This document shows positions 1 to 12,069 of a stretch of 64,000 bases of DNA, piece by piece. Position numbers and translations under genes: made by a program. Numbering within the stretch: the first letter of the stretch is position 1; every line of letters starts with the position of its first letter. The notes below the pieces were generated by a model, which worked only from the letters and a program-made list of their open reading frames with translations, was not told where the DNA came from and ran no database searches. The stretch is from Mesocentrotus franciscanus (lineage: Eukaryota > Echinodermata > Echinoidea > Camarodonta > Strongylocentrotidae), in NCBI GenBank assembly GCA_037976565.1, contig CP137668.1, forward strand, positions 24,820,280 through 24,884,279, in the 5' to 3' direction.

Positions 1-760
1 CTCTAGTGTGCCGTACTGCTCTATCCAGAGTCTACCCACAATGAGATTATGAACACACATAAGGACGTTGTGAAAGGTGTATGATTCACCATGTCTGTGA
101 TAAAAGAAATGTAAAAAGAAACGTTGATTAGCTTTCAGTGTGAACGGACGATCTTTAACAAGCTGTACTGCCCTATCCAGAGTCTACCTAATGATGAGAT
201 TATGAACACACATCAGGACGTTGTGAAAGGTGTCTGATTCACCATGTCTGTGATAAAAGAACGTAAAAAGAAACGTTGATTAGCTTTCAGTGTGAATGGG
301 ACAACCTTTTAATAGCAAGTTGTACTTTCCTATCCAGAGTCTACAGACAATGAGATTATGAACATACATCAGGACTTTGTGAAAAGTGTACGATTCACCA
401 TGTCTGTGATAAAACAGGAAAGAAACGTGAATAAAAACGTTAGTCAGTATTAAGTATGAACTGAGGATCTCTAGTGTGCCATACTGTTCTATCTAGTCTG
501 CCCACAATGAGATGATGAACACACATCAGGTCGTTGTGAAAGGTGTAAGATTCAGCAAGTTTGTGATAAAAGAATTGTAAAGAGAGGCGTTGATTGGCTT
601 TCAGTGTGAACTAATTTCAAGTAATGTATCAAGTGTCCCAATGGTGATAACAAACACACACATTTTGGAGCATTGTGGATAATGTAAAATTCACTACCGG
701 TATGTCTCAGATTAAAAAAAAAAAAGAACATGACAAATATTTGCATGAGGAAAATATCCA
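1..760. repeat. ~155-bp minisatellite, about four units plus a decayed fifth
   Basis: A block with the landmark CTATCCAGAGTCTAC recurs at about 10, 164, 328 and 485. Each unit continues with 'aatgagattatgaacaca', 'ttgtgaaaggtgt' and 'gattcaccatgtctgtga', then an A-rich stretch and 'gctttcagtgtgaa'. A more diverged fifth unit ends in an A run near 720. The array begins at or before the left edge. The function is unknown. It is not obviously related to the minisatellites of the Helentron array downstream. Confidence 0.85.
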
Positions 761-1365
761 ATAAATTGGAAAGCTGTATGATTTATCTTAGAACTCTGTC
801 ATACATGGAAAAAAATGTACAGAAAAGATGTAATGAAGATTACACATACATGTACACTTAACAACTAAATTATTCATACCGTTACCAAGTTTTTAAATCT
901 TTGAAGTATGTGAAAATTTGATTTGTCCCGATTTATGTCTCTTGAGAATGTGACATATTAAAGCTTACACCTGAAAGTATTCAAAAAAGGACCTAATCCA
1001 ACCAGTCCACCTTTCATTATTGAGTTACGAAAAACACAAATATAATTCAGCTGTTAACGGTAACAGTGAAATGATTTCACATGTCGAGGACAGACTTCAT
1101 ATTGATACCACTAGATCAAAGGGGTCTACATATGCCAAAACTGCAGCATTGTTGCTAAGCAACTAATGTGTTTTCAGATTGAATAAATCCAACATCATAA
1201 AACGCCAGTTCGCTCATTTACTTGGTAAAAATGGACTCTAAACTATGCATCGCCACTTTCAGACATAAACAAAAGGGGTACAAGGTGCTGCATCGAGTTC
1301 CATGCAACATAAATTATCTTGGTATGTAGCATTTATATTTACCATGGACTCACGGAGAGCTCTAG
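761..1365. other. No gene recognised
   Basis: AT-rich DNA with no convincing ORF, splice-flanked exon or RNA gene. If the ORP gene extends past the left edge, as argued below, this is part of one of its large introns. Confidence 0.5.
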
Positions 1366-1723
1366 TCTTAACGGCAGGTCCAAGCTATTTGGATTGTGAC
1401 GTACGGGACATTCAGAGACTTTAAACAAGAAATAACAACAGATGAAATTATTTATATGGCTATCTTTTGGTATGAGTCTGGCTATTATGGGCTACCGGTA
1501 GTTCATTTGTGGAAAGTTTTAGTTCTGACCAATTCTTTAATTAATTACATTAAAAATTAATTAAAGAATTGGTCAGAACTAAAACTTTCCACAGATGAAC
1601 TAGCCCATAATAGCCACAAACTTATACCAAAAGATAGCCATATAAATAATTTCATCTGTTGTTATTTCTTGTTTAAAGTCTCTGAATGTCCCGTCACAAT
1701 CCAAATAGCTTGACCTGCCCTAA
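1366..1723. repeat. Fold-back inverted repeat, ~170-bp arms
   Basis: The left arm starts TTAACGGCAGGTCCAAGC and the right arm ends with its near-complement GCTTGACCTGCCCTAA. The arms run inward through matching blocks (for example 'ggattgtgacg', 'gagactttaaacaagaaata', 'aaagaattggtcagaac') and meet at about 1550. There is almost no loop, so it would form a near-continuous hairpin in DNA or RNA. It looks like a fold-back MITE; no coding sequence is present. Confidence 0.9.
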
Positions 1724-3194
1724 AAAGAAAAAAAAAAGCAAGTTTATCTCCTTGCATGGCTTTATTAAAAAGACAATGAAGTGTTATGATTCAGGATTAT
1801 ACAAAGACTAAAGTGCCACTATTTCCACTATTTTCACCTATTTTTAGTTTGTCTTCCCATTTTGTCAGAAATCAGAGGGTATTGAATATTTCTCAAAATA
1901 GAGGGGATGAGGGGATCCATGCAAAAAATACTACCAATTTATTATACTAACAAGGTTTATGAAAAAAGACAAGAAATATAGCAATACACAGTTGACACGA
2001 AATCAAACTACTGAGTACATCAAGTACCATTGCAAAATACTTTCCACTGGTTAGTCTGTAATTTGACACTGGATCAAAGTACATTGTATTGTGTCAAACT
2101 ATAAAACAAGATTCACAACAGCTGTGTACTTAAAAAGAGTACCAGTGAATCATGTGTAATAATGGTATCAGTGCTTTGTATCCTTAGGCAAAAGCTCTAT
2201 ATCCATATTTCCATTATCACAATAATGTACTTGTATGTTCAGCTCTACAGCACAAAGTTTAGACTAAACGAGGGTCTATAATTGCAAAAGATGCAACTGG
2301 TGGCAACCTTCTCCTTTCAAGTGCAACCGAAAGGTCGTAGGTCACTGTTCGAAGGTATTTGGGTCGAATCAGACAATGTACATATTTATTTGAATACCCT
2401 ACCCCCTTCTACAGACATTGATTTATGTCATTGTCAAGTCCCTCTCATAAACTTGCCATTGAAGGTATACAGCACAGCATATGTGGGGATATATTTGTAT
2501 TTTGTAGATAATCGGATAGAACCAATAAATGTTGCTTACGGGCACTGACGAGGCAAACATAGCAGACTATAAAACTTTGTTGTGACTGGATATCATGTGT
2601 TGGTTTGACATGTATGTTGAGCAAGCAAATGACATAAATAATTGAACAAAAAATAAAAGAGGGGAGAGGGGAGAATTAAAATTTAAAAAATCTATCAGAG
2701 AATATACTCAGGTTTTCCCTTCATGACATACATGTAGTAAACATTTCACATTTCATGTTCTTTCATTACATACAGTTGAAAGCTGTACACAACTGTTATT
2801 TACTGTTTCCATATGAAAGTAGAAAATTAGGTAAAAGTAAAAAATAAATATATATACACACACCTGTACACTTACAATATACAGTTTGAAACATGTACAT
2901 GCTTGCAGGTTTCTTAAATGGCTTCAAAAAATGTGGAAGAGGGATTTCCTGTAAAAAAGTATAAGTCATATCCATCCCCCAATGAAAAATCTTTTCACAG
3001 GAACCCTAACCTTACAAGTTACAGGAAGTTTGAGTAAATGAAAAGTTTAGAAATGCTAACATAATATTTGTGTATCCCTTTAATCCTCTTCACTGATTCA
3101 CTAGTGCCATCATTGATCTATCCTTGATTGTAGAAAATACAGGTACGGTAGTAGATTTCTCTAATACTGTTTTCAGACTGGCAAAATTTTGCGT
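1724..3194. other. No gene recognised
   Basis: AT-rich sequence with A-runs and small microsatellite tracts. The longest open frame (2282–2548, + strand) has no recognisable motif and no supported splice sites. No match to missing ORP exons was seen on the minus strand. Confidence 0.5.
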
Positions 3195-3417
3195 AATCCC
3201 GGACTATAGGTGGGGTTAAAGGGGGATCTTAGCCTCACCTATAGTCCGGGTTAAAGCTTATTCCACTTTCTGTTTAGACACAAATTTAACGAAGTGGCGG
3301 CTAGCCCCACCTATAGTATGGGATTAGCTGGCCCTGCAAAAAAGCAGGGCTAACCCCACAATTGTGGTGCTAACTCCGCAATTGTGGTGCCAACTAAATG
3401 AATGAGAACAGAAATGA
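3195..3417. repeat. Hairpin-prone repetitive sequence flanking the Helentron array
   Basis: 'aatcccggactataggtggg' is followed by its inverted partner 'cacctatagtccgggttaa'. A third version, 'ccccacctatagtatgggatt', and a small stem (CCCTGC…GCAGGG) follow, then two copies of 'aattgtggtgc'. A vaguely similar 'cttagtatgggactaaac' lies just right of the array (~20.1 kb). The array may therefore have inserted into an older repeat, but this is uncertain. Confidence 0.5.
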
Positions 3418-3552
3418 ACTAGATGGAACTTCAACTGCGCGCAGTCGATGATGCCTCCGCCATAGAGCAATTTTACAAACCAAAATGGAAGCAATTTTTA
3501 AAATTCAAGTTTGATTGTAATCCATCTGTTGGTTCTAATGATAACGCGATCA
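3418..3552 (+). mobile_element. Helentron-like 5' terminus
   Basis: This stretch matches the left end of the solo element at 28665: ACTAGATGGAA, then ACTGCGCGCAGT, then 'atgatgcctccgccatagag' and 'caaaatggaagcaattttta'. The palindrome next to the end fits a subterminal inverted repeat. It occurs once, ahead of unit 1 only, so units 2 and 3 have no 5' terminus of their own. Confidence 0.8.
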
Positions 3553-4310
3553 CGAGCTATTTTAGGATACATAATGAGCCCTGTGACCTTTGACCTCGTG
3601 ACCCCAAATCTAATCAGTTCATTGGCTCTGCAAGATACATACATGACCCAAGTTTGGCGGTAATCCATCAATCGGTTCTTGAGATAATGTGATCACAAGC
3701 TATTTTGCATACATAACGAGCCCTGTGACCTTTGACCTCGTGACCCCAAAATCTAATCAGTTCATTAGCTCTGCAAGATACATACATAACCCAAGTTTGG
3801 CGGTAATCCATCAATCGGTTCTTGAGATAACACGATCACGAGCTATTTTTGCATACATAATGAGCCCTGTGACCTTTGACCTTTGACCTCGTGACCCCAA
3901 AATCTAATCAGTTCATTAGCTCTGCAAGATACATACATGACCCAAGTTTGGCGGTAATCCATCAATCGGTTCTTGAGATAACGCGATCACAAGCTATTTT
4001 TGCATACACAATGAGCCCTGTGACCTTTGACCTTTGACCTCGTGACCCCAAAATCTAATCAGTTCATTAGCTCTGCAAGATACATACATGACCCAAGTTT
4101 GGCGGTAATCCATCAATCGGTTCTTGAGATAACGCGATCACGAGCTATTTTTGCATACATAATGAGCCTTGTGACCTTTGACCTTGGACCTCGTGACCCC
4201 AAAATCTAATCAGTTCATTAGCTCTGCAAGATACATACATGACCCGAGTTTGGCGGTAATCCATCAATTGGTTCTTGAGATAATGCGATCACGAACGGGA
4301 CGCACGTACG
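3553..4310 (+). repeat. Core minisatellite A, unit 1 (~5 repeats of 142–151 bp)
   Basis: Each repeat reads 'agctatttttgcatacataa', 'gtgacctttgacctcgtgac', 'aatctaatcagttcattagc', 'caagatacatacatgaccca' and 'tccatcaatcggttcttgag'. Repeats begin near 3555, 3698, 3840, 3991 and 4142. Every repeat contains TGACCTTTGACC, a direct repeat of the nuclear-receptor half-site with 1-bp spacing. The block ends in an ACGT/ACGC/ACGG run at about 4305–4332. Confidence 0.9.
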
Positions 4311-4348
4311 CACGCACGCACGGACGGACGGACAACCAGAAAACATAA

Positions 4349-4376
4349 TGCCTCCGCTACGCTTGTAGCGGAGGCA
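4349..4376 (+). other. Internal Helentron-type 3' hairpin, unit 1
   Basis: Perfect 12-bp stem TGCCTCCGCTAC/GTAGCGGAGGCA with loop GCTT, followed by TAAAA. The same type of hairpin closes the whole array at 19671 and the solo element at about 28980. It is therefore a terminal signature, but here it lies inside the element, 12 bp before the helicase ORF. Confidence 0.85.
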
Positions 4377-4388
4377 TAAAAAGGCTAC

Positions 4389-6988
4389 ATGAAGAAGCGT
4401 AACAAGCCTTGTATTGTCAGGTATCACAAGTTCAGTGAAAATCAAGAAGAAGAGAGATATTGCCACCACATGCTGATGCTGTACCTACCATGGCGAAATG
4501 ATGAAACTGACCTCAAGAACAATCATCTGACTTATGCTGATCATTATCACACGATATCAGATCAGATTGAGTCAAAAAGATCAGCATTAGAATCGCTCAC
4601 AGAAATCATTGAAAATGCTCTTGAACGACATGAAGAAGAGGGGCCTCCTGTTCATGCCTGGGACACGCTAGATACAGGAACTCAACAAGAAAACGCGGAG
4701 GTCAATGAAGAACAGTGTCAAATACACCCTGAACACAGCTTCCTTCAACCGAGCTCTGAACACACAGACACAGACATAAAAGAATCTGAAATATGTGCAT
4801 CACTACCTTTGGCTGTGGAATGTCGACCTGAATATCTTATTGATGAGATATATAGAAGTAAAGTTCAATCTCTCAACCAGGAACAGCGCAAAGTGTTTGA
4901 CTACATGCAAAACTGGTGCACTGATATCTTGAAAAGTGGCAAGACAACCTGCAAAGCCAAAGCCATACACCTCTTTGTAACTGGAGGAGCAGGAACAGGA
5001 AAATCTCATCTGATTTTAGCAATTCACCAAATGGCTCTACGTACCTTGCAGAGGGAAGGAACCAATCCTGATGCACACAGAGTACTGTTGACAGCACCTA
5101 CAGGAACTGCTGCATTCAACATTCATGGAAGTACTTTGCACTCACTGTTTCTCCTTCCTCTTGGCCAAACTAAAGGATACAAAAAGTTGAGTGATGAAAA
5201 AAGGAACACACTTTGATGCAAACTACAAGATCTTGAAATCCTGATCATGGATGAGATATCAATGGTAGGATGTGACATGTTGATGACAATAGATCAGCGT
5301 CTAAGGGAAATAAAAGGTACAGACATCATCTTTGGTGGAATAACAGTCTTGGCCTTCGGAGATTTGTACCAGTTAGCCCCAGTGTGTCAGCGATTTGTCT
5401 TTGAAGAAGTAAAAGACCTGTTCGCTAGATTGGCAGGATCTCTATGGCAGGACAATTTCATGATAGCAGAGCTCACAGAAATCATGAGACAAAAAGATGA
5501 TAAAGAATTTGCAGAACTTCTGAACAGAATAAGAGAAGGTGTCCACACAGAAGACGATGTAGCAAATTTGCAGCAATGCTGTATCTCGTCAGAAGACAAA
5601 AATGATTTGTCAGATGCACTGCATGTGTACTCAACGAACGCAAAGGTTGATGCATACAATGAGGACAAACTTGCACACCTGAAAGGAAGAATTAGGAAAT
5701 GTGTTGCTATAGATAGGAAACCTAATACCCTGAAAGGTCATGTAATGAACAAAGACTCACGTTTCACTGGTGGATTGCCAGCTGTCCTAGAATTGAAGAT
5801 AGGGGCAAGAGTAATGCTCATTAGGAATATTGATGTGAACGATAGTCTTGTAAATGGTGCATTAGGAACAATTGTCAGCTTCAATGAATTCAATCCTTCA
5901 GTTACCAGTCCTAAGGAAGTCTTAGTCCAGTTTGACAATCCAAGAGTTGGGGCAATGGCTGGAGAAAAGACTTCTATGAATAAGGCTCAACACCCTACTG
6001 CAGTCCCTATTGGTGTCATAGAAGCAAAATTTTCAATTTCAGCACGTAATCCCGGACTAGAAATAAAAGGCAACAATTTCCTCTTCGACTATCATGGGCC
6101 ACCACTATACACAAGGTGCAAGGACTCACTGTCAAGGATATAGTAGTATCTATGGAAGGGAAGTTCAATGATGGACAATGCTACGTTGCTTTGAGTAGAG
6201 TACCAAAGATGTCAGGTCTTCATCTTTTGCAGCTCACACCAAGTAAGATTAAAGCAAGCAAAGCTGTGACCAAAGAGTTGATGAGAATGAGCAATGAAAT
6301 GTCATTTCAATTCTTCCATGATGAAATTGAGACTGCACTCAAGGATCCTTGCCAAACACAAGTCATTGCTGTGCACAATATAAGATCGTTACCTGCTCAT
6401 TACGATGATCTCAAGGGACTTCCATTCCTTGACAAATGTACTGCTGTGTGTCTTACAGAAAGCTGGCTTCAATCACATCACACTGCTTCCATGTACAATT
6501 TGCCAAGCTATCACCAATTACGCAGAGATAGATCCAACACAGAGAAGGGTGGTGGTCTGTGCATGTATATCAGCTCATCTGTAAGGTATCAGACCTTGGA
6601 TTCATCACAAGACAAACCTGGGATGGAAATTCAGAGCATCATCCTACATCCAGTCAATAGCTCTCCATTTCATTTGGTGACTGTCTATAGAAATCCCAAA
6701 TCTTCATTGGTAGAATTCAGTGACAGATTTAGCCTACTCCTGAGGTCAGTAGGAGCAACAGAAATACCGGCCATAATTGTTGGAGACTTCAATCTTAACC
6801 TGCTAAAAGATCAGCATTCAATGGCAGTCCAGCATGAACTGCAACACTATGGATTTCAGCAATGTATCACCAATCCAACACATGTCAGTGGATCACTGCT
6901 GGATCATGTATACTCCAACACACCCTGCACCACATGGCAAACTGCAAGCTACTATAGTGATCATGATGTCATTTGGATCGCAGTCTAA
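4389..6988 (+). pseudogene. Helentron Pif1-like helicase–endonuclease ORF, copy 1, broken
   Basis: Open from ATG 4389, but interrupted by TGA at 5214–5216 and by a one-base deletion in an A-run near 6066. The N-terminal part (RYHKF…MLMLYLPWRN) matches the linker before the helicase in Helitron proteins. Walker A GGAGTGKS is at residues 199–206 (4983–5006). After the stop come Walker B IMDEISMVG and motif III FGDLYQLAPV. After the frameshift come [13 protein letters not shown] and [10 protein letters not shown], then an endonuclease/exonuclease/phosphatase-type domain with CLTESWL, GDFN and C-terminal SDH. The Rep/HUH nuclease expected upstream is absent, as a hairpin and minisatellite directly precede the ORF. 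The ORF is unlikely to be functional. A cellular PIF1 gene is excluded by the endonuclease fusion and the flanking termini. Confidence 0.88.
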
Positions 6989-7319
6989 GGTAAGTGGTCC
7001 AAAAGTTCATTTCCAGGTATTAACTACATTCAATCAATAGTATCCCACTGATTAAAACTTGAATAATTACTTTAAACGCTTCAATATTTTATTATTTCAT
7101 AGGTTGATAAAACATAATTGTGGGTCAAACAAAATGATCACTGTCAAATGATTTTTCTTTACCCCCACCCATCCCGTTCTTTTCTTTGTATTCTAAAAAT
7201 CGAATCGTCTTCCTATGGTTATACATTTGACCTACATGTAATTAGTCCATAATGTAATCAGATCATCTACCTATTATGTTTATATGTCTACATGTAGGTG
7301 GTTAGAGAGATTTTAACTT

Positions 7320-8633
7320 TAAAAAGCCAACACCTGGAAATTCATTCTATGAGTCGACTTCTGTGACCTATGACCCTGAGCAAGTTACTACAAAATTAAA
7401 TTGGATTGTATTCCTATGGGTATACACACTATCATCACGTTTGAAGGAAATATATCAAACAGTTCTTGAGGTTTTGCATAAAAAAGCTATATGTACCTAA
7501 AATTTTGTCAGTTGACCTCTGACCTAGACACTTCAAAATTAAATCAGATGATCTTCCTAAGGTGATACACACTATCATATTTTTAAAAAGTTTTTAACCC
7601 TTACTTAACTGGGGGGGGGGGGAGGAGCCTCGGAGGCCCCCAAACAAATTTTGTTGCGCATGAACCGCCATGTTTTCGGCGATGCTGCTTCATGAGTTTT
7701 TTCTTTCAAGTCTTACGGATCTTTTGACACCAAGTTTTTGAAAATCAGACATTCAGCTAGAGAGTTACTTGACCTATTGTGACCTAAGGTCAAGCCGAAA
7801 ATTGAGAAATTTGTCATTTTGTGTACAAAATGAATGGCAAAGTGAAGTTTCTAGTTTGGTCTATAAATCAGCATAATTTTACTCTTTAGAGTTTAGTTAT
7901 CATTTATTCAAGCAAAATATCGATACGTAACAACCTCAAGTATCAGAAGTCCTAAAACAATACAATACATAAGATTAAGAATTAATAACAATAGAATACA
8001 AAAGAAGTTCATAAAACAATGAAATACATAAGAATTGAAATAGACATGGACAATTTTTTTATGTGATAATGCCCGATAGGCTTTTTAGAAACTTTTGCCA
8101 CAAAATCAACTCTGTAAAAGCTTTATTTATGTAATTGTTAATAAAAATCATTATTCATGAATTTGATTTGCATAAATTAGCATAATTGATAAAATAAGTA
8201 ATTTTCAGCAAAATTATAGTGAGGTCTCTTCCTTTATGCAATTGCATAAATTAGCATAATTGATAAAATAATAGTGAGGTCTCTTCCTTTGCGCAATTTC
8301 TCAAGACGCGTGCCAAATTTCGAGGCAATCGGCCCTCCCCCAGTCAGGGAGGTGCTCAAAATAGCCCAGTTAAGTACGGGTTAAGTAACGGAACATATTT
8401 CAAGTGGTTCTTGACATATCATGACAAGTCCTATACATGTAGTCTGAATTTTTCAAGTTGACCTCTATGACCTTTGACATACATGTACTCCAAAATCTAA
8501 TCTGATCGTTTTCCTATGGTGATATATATACTATCCTTAAGTTTGAAGTTTAAAATCTCAAATGGTTCTTGAGATATCGCGATAACGATCTCAATGTATG
8601 GAATTTCATAAGTTGACCTCTGTGACCCTATGA
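7320..8633 (+). repeat. Minisatellite B, unit 1, split by a nested MITE
   Basis: Diverged ~150–165-bp repeats built on 'gttgacctctgtgaccc', 'ccaaaatctaatcagatcg', 'cttcctatggtgataca' and 'tggttcttgagatatcgcga'. The series starts near 7320 with decayed copies, is interrupted by the MITE at 7598–8380 and resumes to 8633. There it breaks off mid-repeat and joins minisatellite A of the next unit. The 3' hairpin expected after it is missing here. Confidence 0.75.
7598..8380. mobile_element. piggyBac-type MITE with TTAA duplication, copy 1
   Basis: TTAA at 7594–7597 and 8381–8384 flanks 16-bp terminal inverted repeats CCCTTACTTAACTGGG and CCCAGTTAAGTACGGG, with one mismatch. TTAA targets and CCC-starting ends are typical of the piggyBac superfamily. 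There is no transposase ORF. The element interrupts a minisatellite B repeat, so it inserted into the parent unit before the triplication. The poly-G tract after the left end is longer here than in copies 2 and 3. Confidence 0.85.
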
Positions 8634-9395
8634 CGAGCTATTTTAGGATACATAATGAGCCCTGTGACCTTTGACCTCGTGACCCCCAAATCTAATCAGT
8701 TCATTGGCTCTGCAAGATACATACATGAACCAAGTTTGGCGGTAATCCATCAATCGGTTCTTGAGATAATGTGATCACAAGCTATTTTGCATACATAACG
8801 AGCCCTGTGACCTTTGACCTCATGACCCCAAAGTCTAACCAGTTGATTAGCTCTGCAAGATACATACATAACCCAAGTTTGGCGGTAATCCATCAATCGG
8901 TTCTTGAGATAACACGATCACGAGCTATTTTTGCATACATAACGAGCCCTGTGACCTTTGACCTTTGACCTCGTGACCCCAAAATCTAATCAGTTCATTA
9001 GCTCTGCAAGATACATACATGACCCAAGTTTGGCGGTAATCCATCAATCGGTTCTTGAGATAACGCGATCACAAGCTATTTTTGCATACACAATGAGCCC
9101 TGTGACCTTTGACCTTTGACCTCGTGACCCCAAAATCTAATCAGTTCATTAGCTCTGCAAGATACATCCATGACCCAAGTTTGGCGGTAATCCATCAATC
9201 GGTTCTTGAGATAACGCGATCACGAGCTATTTTTGCATACATAATGAGCCTTGTGACCTTTGACCTTGGACCTCGTGACCCCAAAATCTAATCAGTTCAT
9301 TAGCTCTGCAAGATACATACATGACCCGAGTTTGGTGGTAATCCATCAATTGGTTCTTGAGATAATGCGATCACGAGAACGGGACGTACGTACGT
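8634..9395 (+). repeat. Core minisatellite A, unit 2
   Basis: Same arrangement of about five 142–151-bp repeats as unit 1, including the TGACCTTTGACC core. It starts abruptly at 'cgagctattttagg' after minisatellite B sequence. The terminal run is ACGT-rich (from about 9385), unlike the ACGC/ACGG run of unit 1, so the microsatellite has drifted between copies. Confidence 0.9.
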
Positions 9396-9428
9396 ACGTA
9401 CGGACGGACGGACAACCAGAAAACATAA

Positions 9429-9456
9429 TGCCTCCGGCTACGTTGTAGCGGAGGCA
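9429..9456 (+). other. Internal Helentron-type 3' hairpin, unit 2
   Basis: TGCCTCCGGCTAC…GTAGCGGAGGCA, with a one-base bulge compared with unit 1, followed by TAAAAAA. It again lies just ahead of the helicase ORF. Confidence 0.8.
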
Positions 9457-9469
9457 TAAAAAAGGCTAC

Positions 9470-12069
9470 ATGAAGAAGCGTAACAAGCCTTGTATTGTCA
9501 GGTATCACAAGTTCAGTGAAAATCAAGAAGAAGAGAGATATTGCCACCACATGCTGATGCTGTACCTACCATGGCGAAATGATGAAACTGACCTCAAGAA
9601 CAATCATCTGACTTATGCTGATCATTATCACACGATATCAGATCAGATTGAGTCAAAAGATCAGCATTAGAATCGTTCACAGAAATCATTGAAAATGCTC
9701 TTGAACGACATGAAGAAGAGGGGCCTCCTGTTCATGCCTGGGACACGCTAGATACAGGAACTCAACAAGAAAACGCGGAGGTCAATGAAGAACAGTGTCA
9801 AATACACCCTGAACACAGCTTCCTTCAACCGAGCTCTGAACACACAGACACAGACATAAAAGAATCTGAAATATGTGCATCACTACCTTTGGCTGTGGAA
9901 TGTCGACCTGAATATCTTATTGATGAGATATATAGAAGTAAAGTTCAATCTCTCAACCAGGAACAGCGCAAAGTGTTTGACTACATGCAAAACTGGTGCA
10001 CTGATATCTTGAAAAGTGGCAAGACAACCTGCAAAGCCAAAGCCATACACCTCTTTGTAACTGGAGGAGCAGGAACAGGAAAATCTCATCTGATTTTAGC
10101 AATTCACCAAATGGCTCTACGTACCTTGCAGAGGGAAGGAACCAATCCTGATGCACACAGAGTACTGTTGACAGCACCTACAGGAACTGCTGCATTCAAC
10201 ATTCATGGAAGTACTTTGCACTCACTGTTTCTCCTTCCTCTTGGCCAAACTAAAGGATACAAAAAGTTGAGTGATGAAAAAAGGAACACACTTTGATGCA
10301 AACTACAAGATCTTGAAATCCTGATCATGGATGAGATATCAATGGTAGGATGTGACATGTTGATGACAATAGATCAGCGTCTAAGGGAAATAAAAGGTAC
10401 AGACATCATCTTTGGTGGAATAACAGTCTTGGCCTTCGGAGATTTGTACCAGTTAGCCCCAGTGTGTCAGCGATTTGTCTTTGAAGAAGTAAAAGACCTG
10501 TTCGCTAGATTGGCAGGATCTCTATGGCAGGACAATTTCATGATAGCAGAGCTCACAGAAATCATGAGACAAAAAGATGATAAAGAATTTGCAGAACTTC
10601 TGAACAGAATAAGAGAAGGTGTCCACACAGAAGACGATGTAGCAAATTTGCAGCAATGCTGTATCTCGTCAGAAGACAAAAATGATTTGTCAGATGCACT
10701 GCATGTGTACTCAACGAACGCAAAGGTTGATGCATACAATGAGGACAAACTTGCACACCTGAAAGGAAGAATTAGGAAATGTGTTGCTATAGATAGGAAA
10801 CCTAATACCCTGAAAGGTCATGTAATGAACAAAGACTCACGTTTCACTGGTGGATTGCCAGCTGTCCTAGAATTGAAGATAGGGGCAAGAGTAATGCTCA
10901 TTAGGAATATTGATGTGAACGATAGTCTTGTAAATGGTGCATTAGGAACAATTGTCAGCTTCAATGAATTCAATCCTTCAGTTACCAGTCCTAAGGAAGT
11001 CTTAGTCCAGTTTGACAATCCAAGAGTTGGGGCAATGGCTGGAGAAAAGACTTCTATGAATAAGGCTCAACACCCTACTGCAGTCCCTATTGGTGTCATA
11101 GAAGCAAAATTTTCAATTTCAGCACGTAATCCCGGACTAGAAATAAAAAGGCAACAATTTCCTCTTCGACTATCATGGGCCACCACTATACACAAGGTGC
11201 AAGGACTCACTGTCAAGGATATAGTAGTATCTATGGAAGGGAAGTTCAATGATGGACAATGCTACGTTGCTTTGAGTAGAGTACCAAAGATGTCAGGTCT
11301 TCATCTTTTGCAGCTCACACCAAGTAAGATTAAAGCAAGCAAAGCTGTGACCAAAGAGTTGATGAGAATGAGCAATGAAATGTCATTTCAATTCTTCCAT
11401 GATGAAATTGAGACTGCACTCAAGGATCCTTGCCAAACACAAGTCATTGCTGTGCACAATATAAGATCGTTACCTGCTCATTACGATGATCTCAAGGGAC
11501 TTCCATTCCTTGACAAATGTACTGCTGTGTGTCTTACAGAAAGCTGGCTTCAATCACATCACACTGCTTCCATGTACAATTTGCCAAGCTATCACCAATT
11601 ACGCAGAGATAGATCCAACACAGAGAAGGGTGGTGGTCTGTGCATGTATATCAGCTCATCTGTAAGGTATCAGACCTTGGATTCATCACAAGACAAACCT
11701 GGGATGGAAATTCAGAGCATCATCCTACATCCAGTCAATAGCTCTCCATTTCATTTGGTGACTGTCTATAGAAATCCCAAATCTTCATTGGTAGAATTCA
11801 GTGACAGATTTAGCCTACTCCTGAGGTCAGTAGGAGCAACAGAAATACCGGCCATAATTGTTGGAGACTTCAATCTTAACCTGCTAAAAGATCAGCATTC
11901 AATGGCAGTCCAGCATGAACTGCAACACTATGGATTTCAGCAATGTATCACCAATCCAACACATGTCAGTGGATCACTGCTGGATCATGTATACTCCAAC
12001 ACACCCTGCACCACATGGCAAACTGCAAGCTACTATAGTGATCATGATGTCATTTGGATCGCAGTCTAA
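9470..12069 (+). pseudogene. Helentron Pif1-like helicase–endonuclease ORF, copy 2, longest intact segment
   Basis: A one-base loss in an A-run near 9655 shifts the N-terminal linker, and the TGA shared by all copies lies at 10294–10296. Downstream, 10327–12069 is open for 580 codons. This segment covers Walker B, motif III, the motif V region [12 protein letters not shown], motif [12 protein letters not shown] and the whole endonuclease, with GDFN at 11863–11874 and SDH at 12037–12045. Walker A is at 10063–10086. The A-run that is short in copies 1 and 3 is one base longer here, which keeps the helicase–endonuclease fusion in frame. It is therefore the best guide to the ancestral protein, though it still lacks Rep and a continuous N-terminus. 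Confidence 0.88.

Noticed and set aside
2282..2548. 88-codon + strand open frame
   Set aside because: No recognisable motif, no splice support, and stop-free length possible by chance in a 64-kb window.
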